From positions 351,605 to 415,604 of the forward strand of contig JAQGDQ010000071.1 in the NCBI GenBank assembly GCA_030141605.1: 64,000 bases of DNA, written 5' to 3'. Under the pieces are notes generated by a model. That model worked only from the letters and a program-made list of their open reading frames with translations, did not search any database and had not been told where the DNA came from. This DNA comes from Tubiluchus corallicola. Taxonomy: Eukaryota > Priapulida > Priapulimorpha > Priapulimorphida > Tubiluchidae. Below are positions 17,801 to 25,733 of the stretch, one piece after another. Position 1 is the stretch's first letter; each line of letters starts with the position of its first letter. The position numbers and the translations under genes were made by a program.

Positions 17801-20714
17801 GTTGTGTTACGTAAAACAAATTTTTCGTCATCATGTAGGATATGGTCTGGTTGTAGTTGTCGTGAGTCATACATTATGAATCGAAGTGTGAGAAGTAGGG
17901 TGCATGGATTTTGGCAGTGGAAGCCAATAGTTTCCGCCATTACGTGTGGTCAGTTAACCTGTACAATTAGCTAGACTCTAACTGTTCAATACCTCAGACA
18001 GACAAGACTCCAGCCTGAGTCAGACCCATATCTAGAACAGCAAGAGGCTGACCCAGTCCGATAAGTAGATCAAACCTAGACTGTGAAAAATCTAACCACG
18101 ACTACAGCCAACCTTATACTAGCCTGTTATATGATGCATCATTAAATAAGATTATATAATGATTGTTTCATAATCACGCAACAATTACTGCAATCTAACT
18201 TTTTCATAATGACGCAAAACTTGTTACACAAAGTAGCATTTTTCTTATATTATGTTACGTGTAGTGAAAAGAGTGTTGTCGTTAGTGTGCTAACCAAGGA
18301 TATTGATGCACAAATACGTGTAATATTATAGCTAATTCTATGCAACGTCATTGCTTATGTTCACTGTGAAGCTAGAATTAAATTTTTTTATTTCATTTAC
18401 AAGCGGAGCAAGTAAGGTTGACTCTGCCATGCTCAGAGATGCAGGATTGGAAAATTGCGAGCCGGATCCGGCCAGTTATAACTGTGACCCGGATGCTAGA
18501 TTTCCTACATTTGACGGTTCGTGTAACAATCTCGAACATCCAGACTGGGGCGCTGTCGGATCACACCTAGTCAGGTCTCAGGATGCTAACTACTGTGATG
18601 GAGGTGTGTAGAGCACTCACTTTATTATATGTCTTCTTCGTTTATTGTTAAAAAAATATTCGCAGGCTTCTCATTTTTGTTTAATGTTAATGTTATTCTA
18701 AGCGAACCTTAAGGATCGGGCGTTTGAACATGAGTTTGAAAAATGAAAAAAATTCTATATAAAATTAGGGTCTTAACCACCAATCTGCCAGTGAGTAGTC
18801 ATCATTTGTACAAGTTTTTATGAGTCATTTATTTCAAATGGAATGGTCCCAATTTGCTGGAATTGTTTCAACGTTGTAATTATTTAGCACGAGAGTGACT
18901 ATCCAAAACACATGAAAAATAGATTCAATACTACGGTTTTATGTATTTATTTTAGTCGCCTTCCTTGAAGCAATTCCAAAGGATCTAATAGCTAAACTTC
19001 GGAGTGTTATGTGTTAAGCCAGTAGTCAAGTAGTAGGTTAATCATAAAGTTAGCTGGCCACAGCTCCAGAATAAGCCAGCGAAGCCTGTTTTGTAATCTG
19101 TTCGTGATTTTTGAACCTGTAATTAACCGATAATTTACTAGCCTGGTGATATAAGTTACATGTTTTCTTTGAAACTTTCATTGGATTTTAAGGGTACTCT
19201 GTAGCCTATAACTGCTTTATGTACAAGCATGGTTCTTCGAAAATCAATATAATTTGCTGTAGGGATAATATTACCCTACTTTAACTGATTTGCAGGCGAT
19301 ATAGGTATGGTGGCTGCTAAAATGATTTTTGCTGTTCTTTCTTGAAGACAAGTTATATCATTAAATGCTGCTTATTCCTACAGTTCCCCTTTGTGTATAA
19401 CAGTAACTCAAATGTGGCTGTACAATTGAATTGTATAATTGAATGCAAACTAATATAAGATCTAGTTCTTCTCAGCACGCCAATCTTTTGTGTAATTTAG
19501 TAATTTTGTTAAATCCTGGCGCAACGCTAGGTGTTGATCAGTTGCGACACCAAGAAGTTTTCTGCGTTTGTACTTCTTCTATGGTTTCATCGGTTGCATT
19601 TTCAATAACGATATCTTTGTTCTTCTTGTTGCTGCATGCAAATTTTTGCGCTCTACACATTATCATACTTTTGATTTTGCTAATATTTAATTTCGTCTTG
19701 TTATGGCTCGTCCATTTACTAATGTTTTTGGTGTCGGATTGTAGTTTTTATTCGACAATTTTCAAGTCTGCATTACCCGCATGCATTTCTGTTGAACATG
19801 CTTTTAAACTATTTGGCAAGTCGTTTATCTGTAGCAGGAAAATTGTAGGCCCAGCATAGATCCTTGTGGTATACCAGTTTTGATAATTTTAATTGTTCAG
19901 AATCTTGTCTTATAAAGTTGGACGCACTGGGATCTATTCGACAAATAGGGGCGGAACCAATTTAAGGCTGTCCTCCGTATGCCATAACATTTTAGTTTTC
20001 TTGTTACAATCTCATGATCAAGGATATCAAACGCTTCCTTTAGGTCTAAGCAGAGAACACCTGTAAATCTTCTGTCATCTATATTATTCAGCATTTTACC
20101 TGTGAGTGATATCAGTGCAGTTTCACAGTTAAGGTTTTCTCTAAAGCCAGACTGGTTTTCTGTTAAAAGACGGTGTGTTCAATATAACTGATTAAGCTAA
20201 ACTGCAACTAATCTTTCTTACCGTATCTAATACCTCACTTACAATAGGAAGGATGGAAATTGGGAGTAATTTTTAAGATCGTCCCGGTCATCAATTTTGT
20301 GCACGCCTCCGTTTTTAGTCACCAACAAAAAAGTTATTTCAAAACTGTAAAGTATTATTGATAACTTTATTTAGTTATAGTGAACGTAGCCTTTTCAACT
20401 TTTCCTTGACCTATTTGTTGTTCACTACTAACAAAAAGTCTTATCACTTTCTTGTTCAAACGTCAGGACAGTTTAACCTATTAAAATCGCGTACGTGAGA
20501 ATTTTATCTACAATTTTTCTTATAGAGGGTTCCCTCCGATGTTCCGTCAATGGTGGAGATTTGCCAAACGCAAGATCGATTAGCACCATTATTCACGAAT
20601 CACTGATGACCCCAGAGTTTGAGACAAGCGCGACACTGATGCTGATGCAATGGGGACAATTCTTAGATCACGATATTGTTTTAACTCCGTCAACGCAATT
20701 GCCATTTGATGTAG
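14898..20714 (+). CDS. Animal haem peroxidase (peroxidasin/thyroid-peroxidase type), 5' half only
   Basis: Five exons join in frame: 14898-14911 (Met to the first bases of codon 5), 16340-16482, 17364-17472, 18404-18603 and 20526-20714, giving 218 residues. The second exon supplies a signal peptide (RKFLRHVLVVLVLCVITCSA), so the protein is secreted or in the secretory lumen. Exon 4 has DGSCNNLEHPDWG, the classic start of the peroxidase domain. Exon 5 has LPNARSIS and MQWGQFLDHDIVLTP, with the distal haem-pocket His and the haem-linked Asp. Exon 5 ends at a good donor (G|GTAAGT, phase 1). No later peroxidase exon (catalytic Arg, proximal His) appears before the palindrome at 21192 or after it. 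The gene is therefore truncated, rearranged, or misjoined in assembly. An antisense LINE sits in intron 4. Confidence 0.85.
16560..17100. other. Peroxidase intron with small inverted repeat
   Basis: Part of intron 2. AGCTCAGGTGTGCACGTGAC (16920-16939) is mirrored by CTCACATGCACACCTGAG (about 16996-17013), a short imperfect inverted repeat that may be a MITE remnant. No coding sequence is seen. Confidence 0.45.
19440..20330 (-). mobile_element. Decayed LINE (reverse transcriptase) in peroxidase intron 4
   Basis: Read on the minus strand, 20094-19897 gives FTGVLCLDLKEAFDILDHEI then GIRRTALNWFRPYLSNRSQC, the LINE reverse-transcriptase A/B region. Lower coordinates give INDLPNSLKACSTEM and a KWTSHNKTKLNISK-like stretch. 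The order is correct for one element, with frameshifts and stops between the blocks. It lies opposite to the host gene. Confidence 0.85.
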
Positions 20715-21191
20715 GTAAGTGTGACGACCTTAAATGTTCGTATGTCCATGCGACTGTATGCCTGCAATTTGCAGTACAACATATGTCCACGAGGAGGAGG
20801 AGTGGCCGAAGTTGAGCAATATCTAGATTGGACAGTGAAAGATAGATAAACGCCGGGGCGGGGGGTCATTATTATGCCCCATTGCAAACGTTAATAAAAC
20901 ACTACTGCTGGTTTCGAAGATTTTCCTTGTTAATGAGCTAGGTTCCCGTCACGCCACAACGATCAACATTAAATAGATCCTGCCGTAGAGTGTCGAATTC
21001 TGGTTTGCCAAATCATGATTGGTCGATTGGTGCATACCAAATTGTATTAAAGAAATTTTCGTACATGTTGGTAGTGAAGGAACGGGGAACAAGCACCGTT
21101 TGGTTGAGAAAAAAGCAAATTTCATTTGGGACTTATTAGTAATAAATTGTTTCCGATAGTCAGTATGTTGCCCCCACTCCAAATAAATAAA
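20715..21191. other. Stretch between the last peroxidase exon and the palindrome
   Basis: Nothing recognisable. The expected next peroxidase exon is not here. Confidence 0.5.
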
Positions 21192-21463
21192 GAAAATCCG
21201 CGAAAACCCCTAAAAAAGTGTGAAAACCCGTGTGAAAGTGCGCACGTGACCGAAATCGACGAAAAAGCGCGAAAAACAAAGAAAAACGAAGAAAAGGCGT
21301 GTGAAACGAGGTAAAAATTTTGCAGTTTTTCCCTCCCGCATGGCTTCATTTGGATCGAATGACCTTGAACTCTATAGGTCACGACCAAAGTTCATTGACC
21401 CCTGTCTCTGGATGGCTTCTTTTTTTGACACCCCATTTTAAACCGCGCAAAACCGCGGAAAAA

Positions 21464-21536
21464 AGGAAAGTGTGTGAAAGCGCATGAAAGCGTGTGAAAG
21501 CGTGTGAAAGCGTGTGAAAGTGTGTGAAACGAGGTG
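21464..21536. repeat. Short tandem repeat in the left arm
   Basis: About seven units of a roughly 10-bp GTGTGAAAGC motif. The mirror block on the right arm is at about 25399-25470. Confidence 0.85.
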
Positions 21537-21811
21537 AAAAAGTGCCTCAAACGAAGAAAAGGAGAAGTGGAGTTCCCGCTCGAGTGACTAATTAGTGCTA
21601 ATTGGCGCTAATTGGCGAGCCCCCGCCACCCCTCCGGCCGCGTGCAAACGTCCGTCCCGGGTCGGGGACACCCCCCTGCAACCCACCCTCCGTCACGTGG
21701 AATCGTCCATTGCAGGCAATGAGGGAAATCTTCCCCCCCCACTCGGGTGCAGTGCCGGCCCTTTCATGACCACCGGGTGCCCCTTCGCGACCACTTCTCT
21801 CGCGGGTTTAG

Positions 21812-21850
<39 letters not shown>
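21812..21850. repeat. (TG)n run in the left arm
   Basis: Longer than its mirror (CA)n at 25074-25096, so the arms differ here by repeat length. Confidence 0.9.
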
Positions 21851-21851
<1 letters not shown>

Positions 21852-22049
21852 AGATTTATTTCAAACGCCAAAGTTCGATAAATGCATTTTCACAAATCTT
21901 TTTTATTGATGGATTACAAAAAATTTTTTTACATTTTTTATGCAAAATACATACGTGCTAAAACTAGATTATTATTATTATGGTGACGTGATAGTTCTAC
22001 ATTTTACGTTTTTTCGCAAATTACACAAATTACGCAAATTACAGTAAAA

Positions 22050-22640
22050 CTACACTAATGACGACGAGTGAGTACATGGATTGTCGTCGTCGTCGTCGAT
22101 GTGATACAGACAAACGTTATTGTTGTTAAAAACGAATTCGTTAAATTTGCGGAAAACGCGAGAGAAATCCTCGACCTTTGTCCCGCCCATCATTATTATG
22201 CTTCCGGTGTGAAAAATGTTCAGAGTAATTTGCTCGCATTTGCAAGTTAGTTTGGGAAATAGTTCCACTTCGTAAAACACTTCTCTAAATGAATGCGTCG
22301 AAGGACGAACGAGTTCTTCGTACAGTGCACCCAGTTTCAATCTGCAGCGAATTTTGGCTCTGGCGGTGATGGTGCGAAGTGCGATCCCGTCGGCGGGCGT
22401 CAGTCCGAGACCTTTCGAGAGTTCTTCGATCGCATTGCGTAGTACTTTTTCCTCCGAAAAACCGTTGGCCACCACGGAGCCGGAGGCAAAAATCATCAGC
22501 GTCCCGCCCAGTCGCTTTAGCAGAACCATTTGCGGTTTTCTTTCGTAGCGTCTTCCGCCCGTTCTCCGCCGGAGTTCGTTCAGATCGAAGCGCTGCGAGA
22601 ACGAAGCCGTGGCGACGATGTTGACCGTTTGGACTGACAC
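22050..22640 (-). CDS. TATA-binding-protein-like protein, left-arm copy
   Basis: Mirror copy of the right-arm gene at 24276-24866; see that entry for motifs. About 196 residues from the first recognisable TBP residues to the stop. The frame is open upstream but no ATG lies in it before the first TBP strand, so the start is unresolved and coordinates mark the homologous region. Differences from the other copy include Val for Leu after KPQM, Leu for Ile in GIAL, and Arg for His in EDFSR. A mirrored AATAAA lies at 21902-21907. Confidence 0.75.
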   Translation of the reverse strand: MSVQTVNIVATASFSQRFDLNELRRRTGGRRYERKPQMVLLKRLGGTLMIFASGSVVANGFSEEKVLRNAIEELSKGLGLTPADGIALRTITARAKIRCRLKLGALYEELVRPSTHSFREVFYEVELFPKLTCKCEQITLNIFHTGSIIMMGGTKVEDFSRVFRKFNEFVFNNNNVCLYHIDDDDDNPCTHSSSLV

Positions 22641-23092
22641 GTTAGAACGTAGTTGGCAATCGTTTCGGACGCCCGAACCGCTCTGCCTCGTCCGTTGCTC
22701 TGCCAACGTATGGCGGGCGGCGGGTGCTCGCTTTCCAGATCCTCTACGCGTATGACCACGCGATTTTTGGGGAGATGTTTTTTGACGAAATTGTACATCT
22801 CTGCTCCCTTGACGTAGGTGATCCTGCCTCTGGTGGTCTGTCGTAGAATGTTTTCCAATTCTGCGTACTCGATCATTCCCTCCTCCCACGAGATGCCGTG
22901 TATGTGTCTGATTAGGTAGTTGTAGGTGGATCGCTTGTGCTGGGGAACACGATTCCAGGGGTGGGGCGGTTTGAAGGTGTAGTTGTGATATATGCCGGTC
23001 TCTATTTCGCGAATTACCAAATTTTTGACCAGGTATTCTTCTTTTCCGCACTGGAAGGCATCTACGGTGAGAACTATGCTCGATTCAGACAT
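22580..23092 (-). CDS. 170-residue protein, nuclease-like unnamed family, left-arm copy
   Basis: Mirror of 23824-24336. It starts MSESSIVLTVDAFQCG and keeps the motifs FKPPHPWNR, HGISWEEG and ITYVKGAEMY. It differs from the other copy by Asn for Asp after AEMY and Glu for Asp in DLESE. Its ATG lies within the end of the basic-protein frame and its own end overlaps the TBP-like frame. Confidence 0.75.
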   Translation of the reverse strand: MSESSIVLTVDAFQCGKEEYLVKNLVIREIETGIYHNYTFKPPHPWNRVPQHKRSTYNYLIRHIHGISWEEGMIEYAELENILRQTTRGRITYVKGAEMYNFVKKHLPKNRVVIRVEDLESEHPPPAIRWQSNGRGRAVRASETIANYVLTCQSKRSTSSPRLRSRSASI

Positions 23093-23315
23093 CTGTGACG
23101 ATGGGGGGTCCTTCTACGCCGTCGGCAACGAGTTTTCCTTCGATGACGATTTGCTTGTGATTGTTCACAAATTCCAGAGACTTGATTTTTTCGAAGGTGT
23201 ATTTTTTTATGACCTTGTTGGGGGCACTCTTGCGTGCGTTGGCGCGCTTGCCGCCCCGCGTCCCCGCTTGTTGTTGTTGCTTGCGAGGAACGGTGGTTAG
23301 AGGTTGTTTGAAATC
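23085..23315 (-). CDS. Basic protein, left-arm copy extending into the centre
   Basis: The frame runs from the centre through the arm and ends TDV at 23087-23085. It has a QQQQ and Gly/Arg/Lys-rich stretch (GTRGGKRANARKSAPNK), then IKKYTFEKIKSLEFVNNHKQ, and an acidic-neutral tail. At 23316-23318 a CAG preceded by a pyrimidine run (TTGTTCTTCTTCTCTTG) looks like a 3' splice site that would place the first codon of the exon at GAT (23315). No ATG starts the frame nearby, so an upstream exon is likely. The product is unknown; the basic segment suggests nucleic-acid binding. Confidence 0.5.
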   Translation of the reverse strand, partial: DFKQPLTTVPRKQQQQAGTRGGKRANARKSAPNKVIKKYTFEKIKSLEFVNNHKQIVIEGKLVADGVEGPPIVTDV

Positions 23316-23624
23316 CTGCAAGAGAAGAAGAACAATAGTTATAGTATTGTTGTTCGCTAACGACAACTAGGCATTTTTGATGAGCCATTCTTTCAGATTT
23401 CTAGGTTTTTTGGGGGCAGTGGGGGTGAGCACCATCGGCGGCGATGGAGGGGGCGTCGCGGAAATTACGAGTTTGTCTTCTTCTTTATCATCATCTTTCT
23501 CCTCTTCCTCCTCCTCCTCTCGAAAGATGTCCATTCGTGTCCCTCTCTCGCGTCTGCTTTTACACGGAGGGGCGGAGGTGCCGACGTCCGTGTCTGGCAG
23601 ACTTCTTTCCGTCCAGTTTGTCCA
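23292..23624. other. Unique centre of the palindrome
   Basis: A 333-bp single-copy spacer between the arms. Genes on both arms point away from it, so it is the natural place for a bidirectional promoter. It also carries an acidic open frame on the minus strand and an acceptor-like site for the left-arm basic gene. Confidence 0.75.
23367..23534 (-). CDS. 55-residue acidic ORF in the palindrome centre
   Basis: Starts MDIFREEEEEEEKDDDKEED and ends PKKPRNLKEWLIKNA. The frame is open further upstream into the right arm (antisense), so the ATG at 23534 is only the likeliest start. It has a strongly acidic N-terminus, a proline-rich middle and a basic tail. It could be a small regulator or the C-terminal exon of a lost larger gene. 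It is present once, unlike the arm genes. Confidence 0.4.
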   Translation of the reverse strand: MDIFREEEEEEEKDDDKEEDKLVISATPPPSPPMVLTPTAPKKPRNLKEWLIKNA

Positions 23625-23831
23625 GTTCCTCGCAAGCAACAACAACAAGCGGGGACGCGGGGCGGCAAGCGCGCCAACGCACGCAAGAGTGCCCCCAACA
23701 AGGTCATAAAAAAATACACCTTCGAAAAAATCAAGTCTCTGGAATTTGTGAACAATCACAAGCAAATCGTCATCGAAGGAAAACTCGTTGCCGACGGCGT
23801 AGAAGGACCCCCCATCGTCACAGATGTCTGA
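23625..23831 (+). pseudogene. Basic protein, right-arm copy lacking its 5' part
   Basis: The arm boundary falls inside this frame, so only about 68 codons remain (VPRKQQQQAGTR to TDV). The portion before the boundary is different sequence with no matching start. It ends TGA at 23829-23831, overlapping the next ATG (23824). Confidence 0.55.
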
Positions 23832-24336
23832 ATCGAGCATAGTTCTCACCGTAGATGCCTTCCAGTGCGGAAAAGAAGAATACCTGGTCAAAAATTTGGT
23901 AATTCGCGAAATAGAGACCGGCATATATCACAACTACACCTTCAAACCGCCCCACCCCTGGAATCGTGTTCCCCAGCACAAGCGATCCACCTACAACTAC
24001 CTAATCAGACACATACACGGCATCTCGTGGGAGGAGGGAATGATCGAGTACGCAGAATTGGAAAACATTCTACGACAGACCACCAGAGGCAGGATCACCT
24101 ACGTCAAGGGAGCAGAGATGTACGATTTCGTCAAAAAACATCTCCCCAAAAATCGCGTGGTCATACGCGTAGAGGATCTGGAAAGCGACCACCCGCCGCC
24201 CGCCATACGTTGGCAGAGCAACGGACGAGGCAGAGCGGTTCGGGCGTCCGAAACGATTGCCAACTATGTTCTAACGTGTCAGTCCAAACGGTCAACATCG
24301 TCGCCACGGCTTCGTTCTCGCAGCGCTTCGATCTGA
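23824..24336 (+). CDS. 170-residue protein, nuclease-like unnamed family, right-arm copy
   Basis: A complete ATG-to-stop frame. The motif order is LTVDAFQCG (10-17 region), an acidic-hydrophobic strand (YLVKNLVIREIETG), FKPPHPWNR, YLIRHIHGISWEEG, ELENILRQTT and ITYVKGAEMYDFVKKHL. From memory this layout resembles short uncharacterised ORFs common in invertebrate genomes and mobile or viral elements, and the opening strand with an Asp recalls RNase H/DEDD-exonuclease folds. I cannot confirm a catalytic set, so function is inference. The start is fixed by similarity of the copies. The ATG has a weak context (C at -3, T at +4) and sits inside the end of the basic-protein frame. Its last 20 codons overlap the TBP-like frame, which is -1 relative to it. 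Confidence 0.75.
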   Translation: MSESSIVLTVDAFQCGKEEYLVKNLVIREIETGIYHNYTFKPPHPWNRVPQHKRSTYNYLIRHIHGISWEEGMIEYAELENILRQTTRGRITYVKGAEMYDFVKKHLPKNRVVIRVEDLESDHPPPAIRWQSNGRGRAVRASETIANYVLTCQSKRSTSSPRLRSRSASI

Positions 24337-24866
24337 ACGAACTCCGGCGGAGAACGGGCGGAAGACGCTACGAAAGAAAACCGCAAATGCTTCTGCTAAA
24401 GCGACTGGGCGGGACGCTGATGATTTTTGCCTCCGGCTCCGTGGTGGCCAACGGTTTTTCGGAGGAAAAAGTACTACGCAATGCGATCGAAGAACTCTCG
24501 AAAGGTCTCGGACTGACGCCCGCCGACGGGATCGCAATTCGCACCATCACCGCCAGAGCCAAAATTCGCTGCAGATTGAAACTGGGTGCACTGTACGAAG
24601 AACTCGTTCGTCCTTCGACGCATTCTTTTAGAGAAGTGTTTTACGAAGTGGAACTATTTCCCAAACTAACTTGCAAATGCGAGCAAATTACTCTGAACAT
24701 TTTTCACACCGGAAGCATAATAATGATGGGCGGGACAAAGGTCGAGGATTTCTCTCACGTTTTCCGCAAATTTAACGAATTCGTTTTTAACAACAATAAC
24801 GTTTGTCTGTATCACATCGACGACGACGACGACAATCCATGTACTCGCTCGTCGTCATTAGTGTAG
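24276..24866 (+). CDS. TATA-binding-protein-like protein, right-arm copy
   Basis: The two halves of the TBP saddle are visible. Repeat 1 has TVNIVATASFSQRFDLNEL, LMIFASGSVVANGFSEE and a helix to LSKGLGL. Repeat 2 has FYEVELFPKLTC, LNIFHTGSIIMMGGTKVED and VFRKFNEFVF. The pattern F-x-S-G-x-x-V-x-x-G and E-x-E-L-F-P is diagnostic of TBP. Of the four DNA-kinking phenylalanines, three positions are Phe (IFASG, LFP, IFHTG); the first lies near KPQM and is not Phe. The size (about 196 residues) fits the TBP core of about 180 with an Asp-rich tail (HIDDDDDN). The protein is far from host TBP, as in viral TBP homologues. No in-frame ATG precedes the domain, so coordinates start at the first TBP-like codons; a -1 frameshift from the 170-residue frame, splicing or a non-AUG start is needed. 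Poly(A) signal at 25015-25020. Confidence 0.78.
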   Translation: MSVQTVNIVATASFSQRFDLNELRRRTGGRRYERKPQMLLLKRLGGTLMIFASGSVVANGFSEEKVLRNAIEELSKGLGLTPADGIAIRTITARAKIRCRLKLGALYEELVRPSTHSFREVFYEVELFPKLTCKCEQITLNIFHTGSIIMMGGTKVEDFSHVFRKFNEFVFNNNNVCLYHIDDDDDNPCTRSSSLV

Positions 24867-25014
24867 TTTTACTGTAATTTGCATAATTTGTGTAATTTGC
24901 GAAAAAAACGTAAAATGTAGAACTATCACGTCACCATAATAATAATAATAATCTAGTTTTAGCACGTATGTATTTTGCATAAAAAAATGTAAAAAAAATT
25001 TTTTGTAATCCATC

Positions 25015-25020
25015 AATAAA
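25015..25020 (+). terminator. Poly(A) signal after the right-arm TBP-like gene
   Basis: AATAAA about 150 bp after the TBP-like stop. It is mirrored at 21902-21907 on the minus strand. Confidence 0.6.
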
Positions 25021-25073
25021 AAAGATTTGTGAAAATGCATTTATCGAACTTTGGCGTTTGAAATAAATCTCCA

Positions 25074-25096
25074 CACACACACACACACACACACAT
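25074..25096. repeat. (CA)n run in the right arm
   Basis: Mirror of the longer TG run at 21812-21850. Confidence 0.9.
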
Positions 25097-25398
25097 CTAA
25101 ACCCGCGAGAGAAGTGGTCGCGGAAAAGGGAGGGCACCCGAGAGAGAGAAGTGGTCGCGGAAAAGGGCCGGCACTGCGCGAGTGGGGGGGGGGAAGATTT
25201 CCCTCATTGCCTGCAATGGACGATTCCACGTGACGGAGGGGTGGGTTGCAGGGGGGGTGTCCCCGACCCCCGGGACGGACGTTTGCACGCGGCGGAGGGG
25301 TGGCAGGGGCTCGCCAATTAGCGCCAATTAGCACTAATTAGTCCTCGGCGGGAACTCCACTTCTCCCTTTTTCTTCGTTTGAGGCGCTTTTTACCTCG

Positions 25399-25470
25399 TT
25401 TCACACACTTTCACACGCTTTCGCGCACTTTCACACACTTTCACGCGCTTTCACACACTTTCACATGCTT
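25399..25470. repeat. Short tandem repeat in the right arm
   Basis: Repeats of about 10 bp, TTTCACACGC/TTTCGCGCAC type, mirror of 21464-21536. Confidence 0.85.
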
Positions 25471-25538
25471 TCGCGCGGTTTTGCGCGGTTTAAAATGGGG
25501 TGTCAAAAAAAGAAGCCATCCAGGGGTCAATGAACTTT

Positions 25539-25565
25539 GGTCACGTGACCTAGAGTTCAAGGTCA
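25539..25565. promoter_or_regulatory. CACGTG palindrome and nuclear-receptor-like half-site in the right arm
   Basis: GGTCACGTGACC (25539-25550) is a 12-bp perfect palindrome around an E-box. TCAAGGTCA (25557-25565) matches an extended nuclear-receptor half-site. The left arm keeps TGACCTTGA but has a degraded version of the E-box palindrome (GGTCACGACC). Function is unproven. Confidence 0.4.
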
Positions 25566-25733
25566 TTCGATCCAAATGAAGCCATGCGGGAGGGAAAAAC
25601 TGCAAAATTTTTACCTCGTTTCACACGCCTTTTCTTCGTTTTTCTTTGTTTTTCGCGCTTTTTCGTCGATTTCGGTCACGTGCGCACTTTCACACGGGTT
25701 TTCACACTTTTTTAGGGGTTTTCGCGGATTTTC

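Larger units (their letters stand above)
21192..23291 (-). repeat. Left arm of the palindrome
   Basis: An inverted copy of 23625-25733. It starts GAAAATCCGCGAAAACCCC. Reading frames in the arm match the right arm with only a handful of amino-acid changes (for example Asn to Asp, Glu to Asp, Val to Leu), so the two arms are very similar. Confidence 0.95.
21192..25733. mobile_element. Palindromic virus- or transposon-like element with duplicated TBP-like genes
   Basis: The left arm (21192-23291) is the reverse complement of the right arm (23625-25733) apart from scattered substitutions and small indels. A unique 333-bp centre (23292-23624) separates them. Each arm, from centre outward, holds a basic-protein frame, a 170-residue frame, a TBP-like frame, a poly(A) signal, a TG/CA run, G-rich blocks, about 10-bp GTGTGAAAGC-type repeats and a conserved outer segment. 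Local composition is clearly GC-richer than the flanks, and genes overlap as in compact viral genomes. No target-site duplication is visible at either end. No polymerase, integrase or capsid gene is present, so this may be the ends of a larger element with its middle lost. Confidence 0.85.
23625..25733 (+). repeat. Right arm of the palindrome
   Basis: An inverted copy of 21192-23291. It ends GGGGTTTTCGCGGATTTTC. It has a small extra duplication of GAGAGAAGTGGTCGCGGAAA (25108-25170) not present in the left arm. Beyond its end, TTTTTTAGGGG recurs once and then unique sequence starts. Confidence 0.95.

Noticed and set aside
22354-22624. Plus-strand frames in the left arm and their mirrors on the right (24292-24562)
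   Set aside because: They are antisense to the TBP-like gene, with no recognisable protein; they are shadows of GC-rich coding sequence.
23865-24275. Extra 137-residue N-terminal extension of the TBP-like frame
   Set aside because: The frame is open but begins only at a GTG and is Arg/His/Gln-rich in the way overlapping shadow frames are; it is not independently supported.
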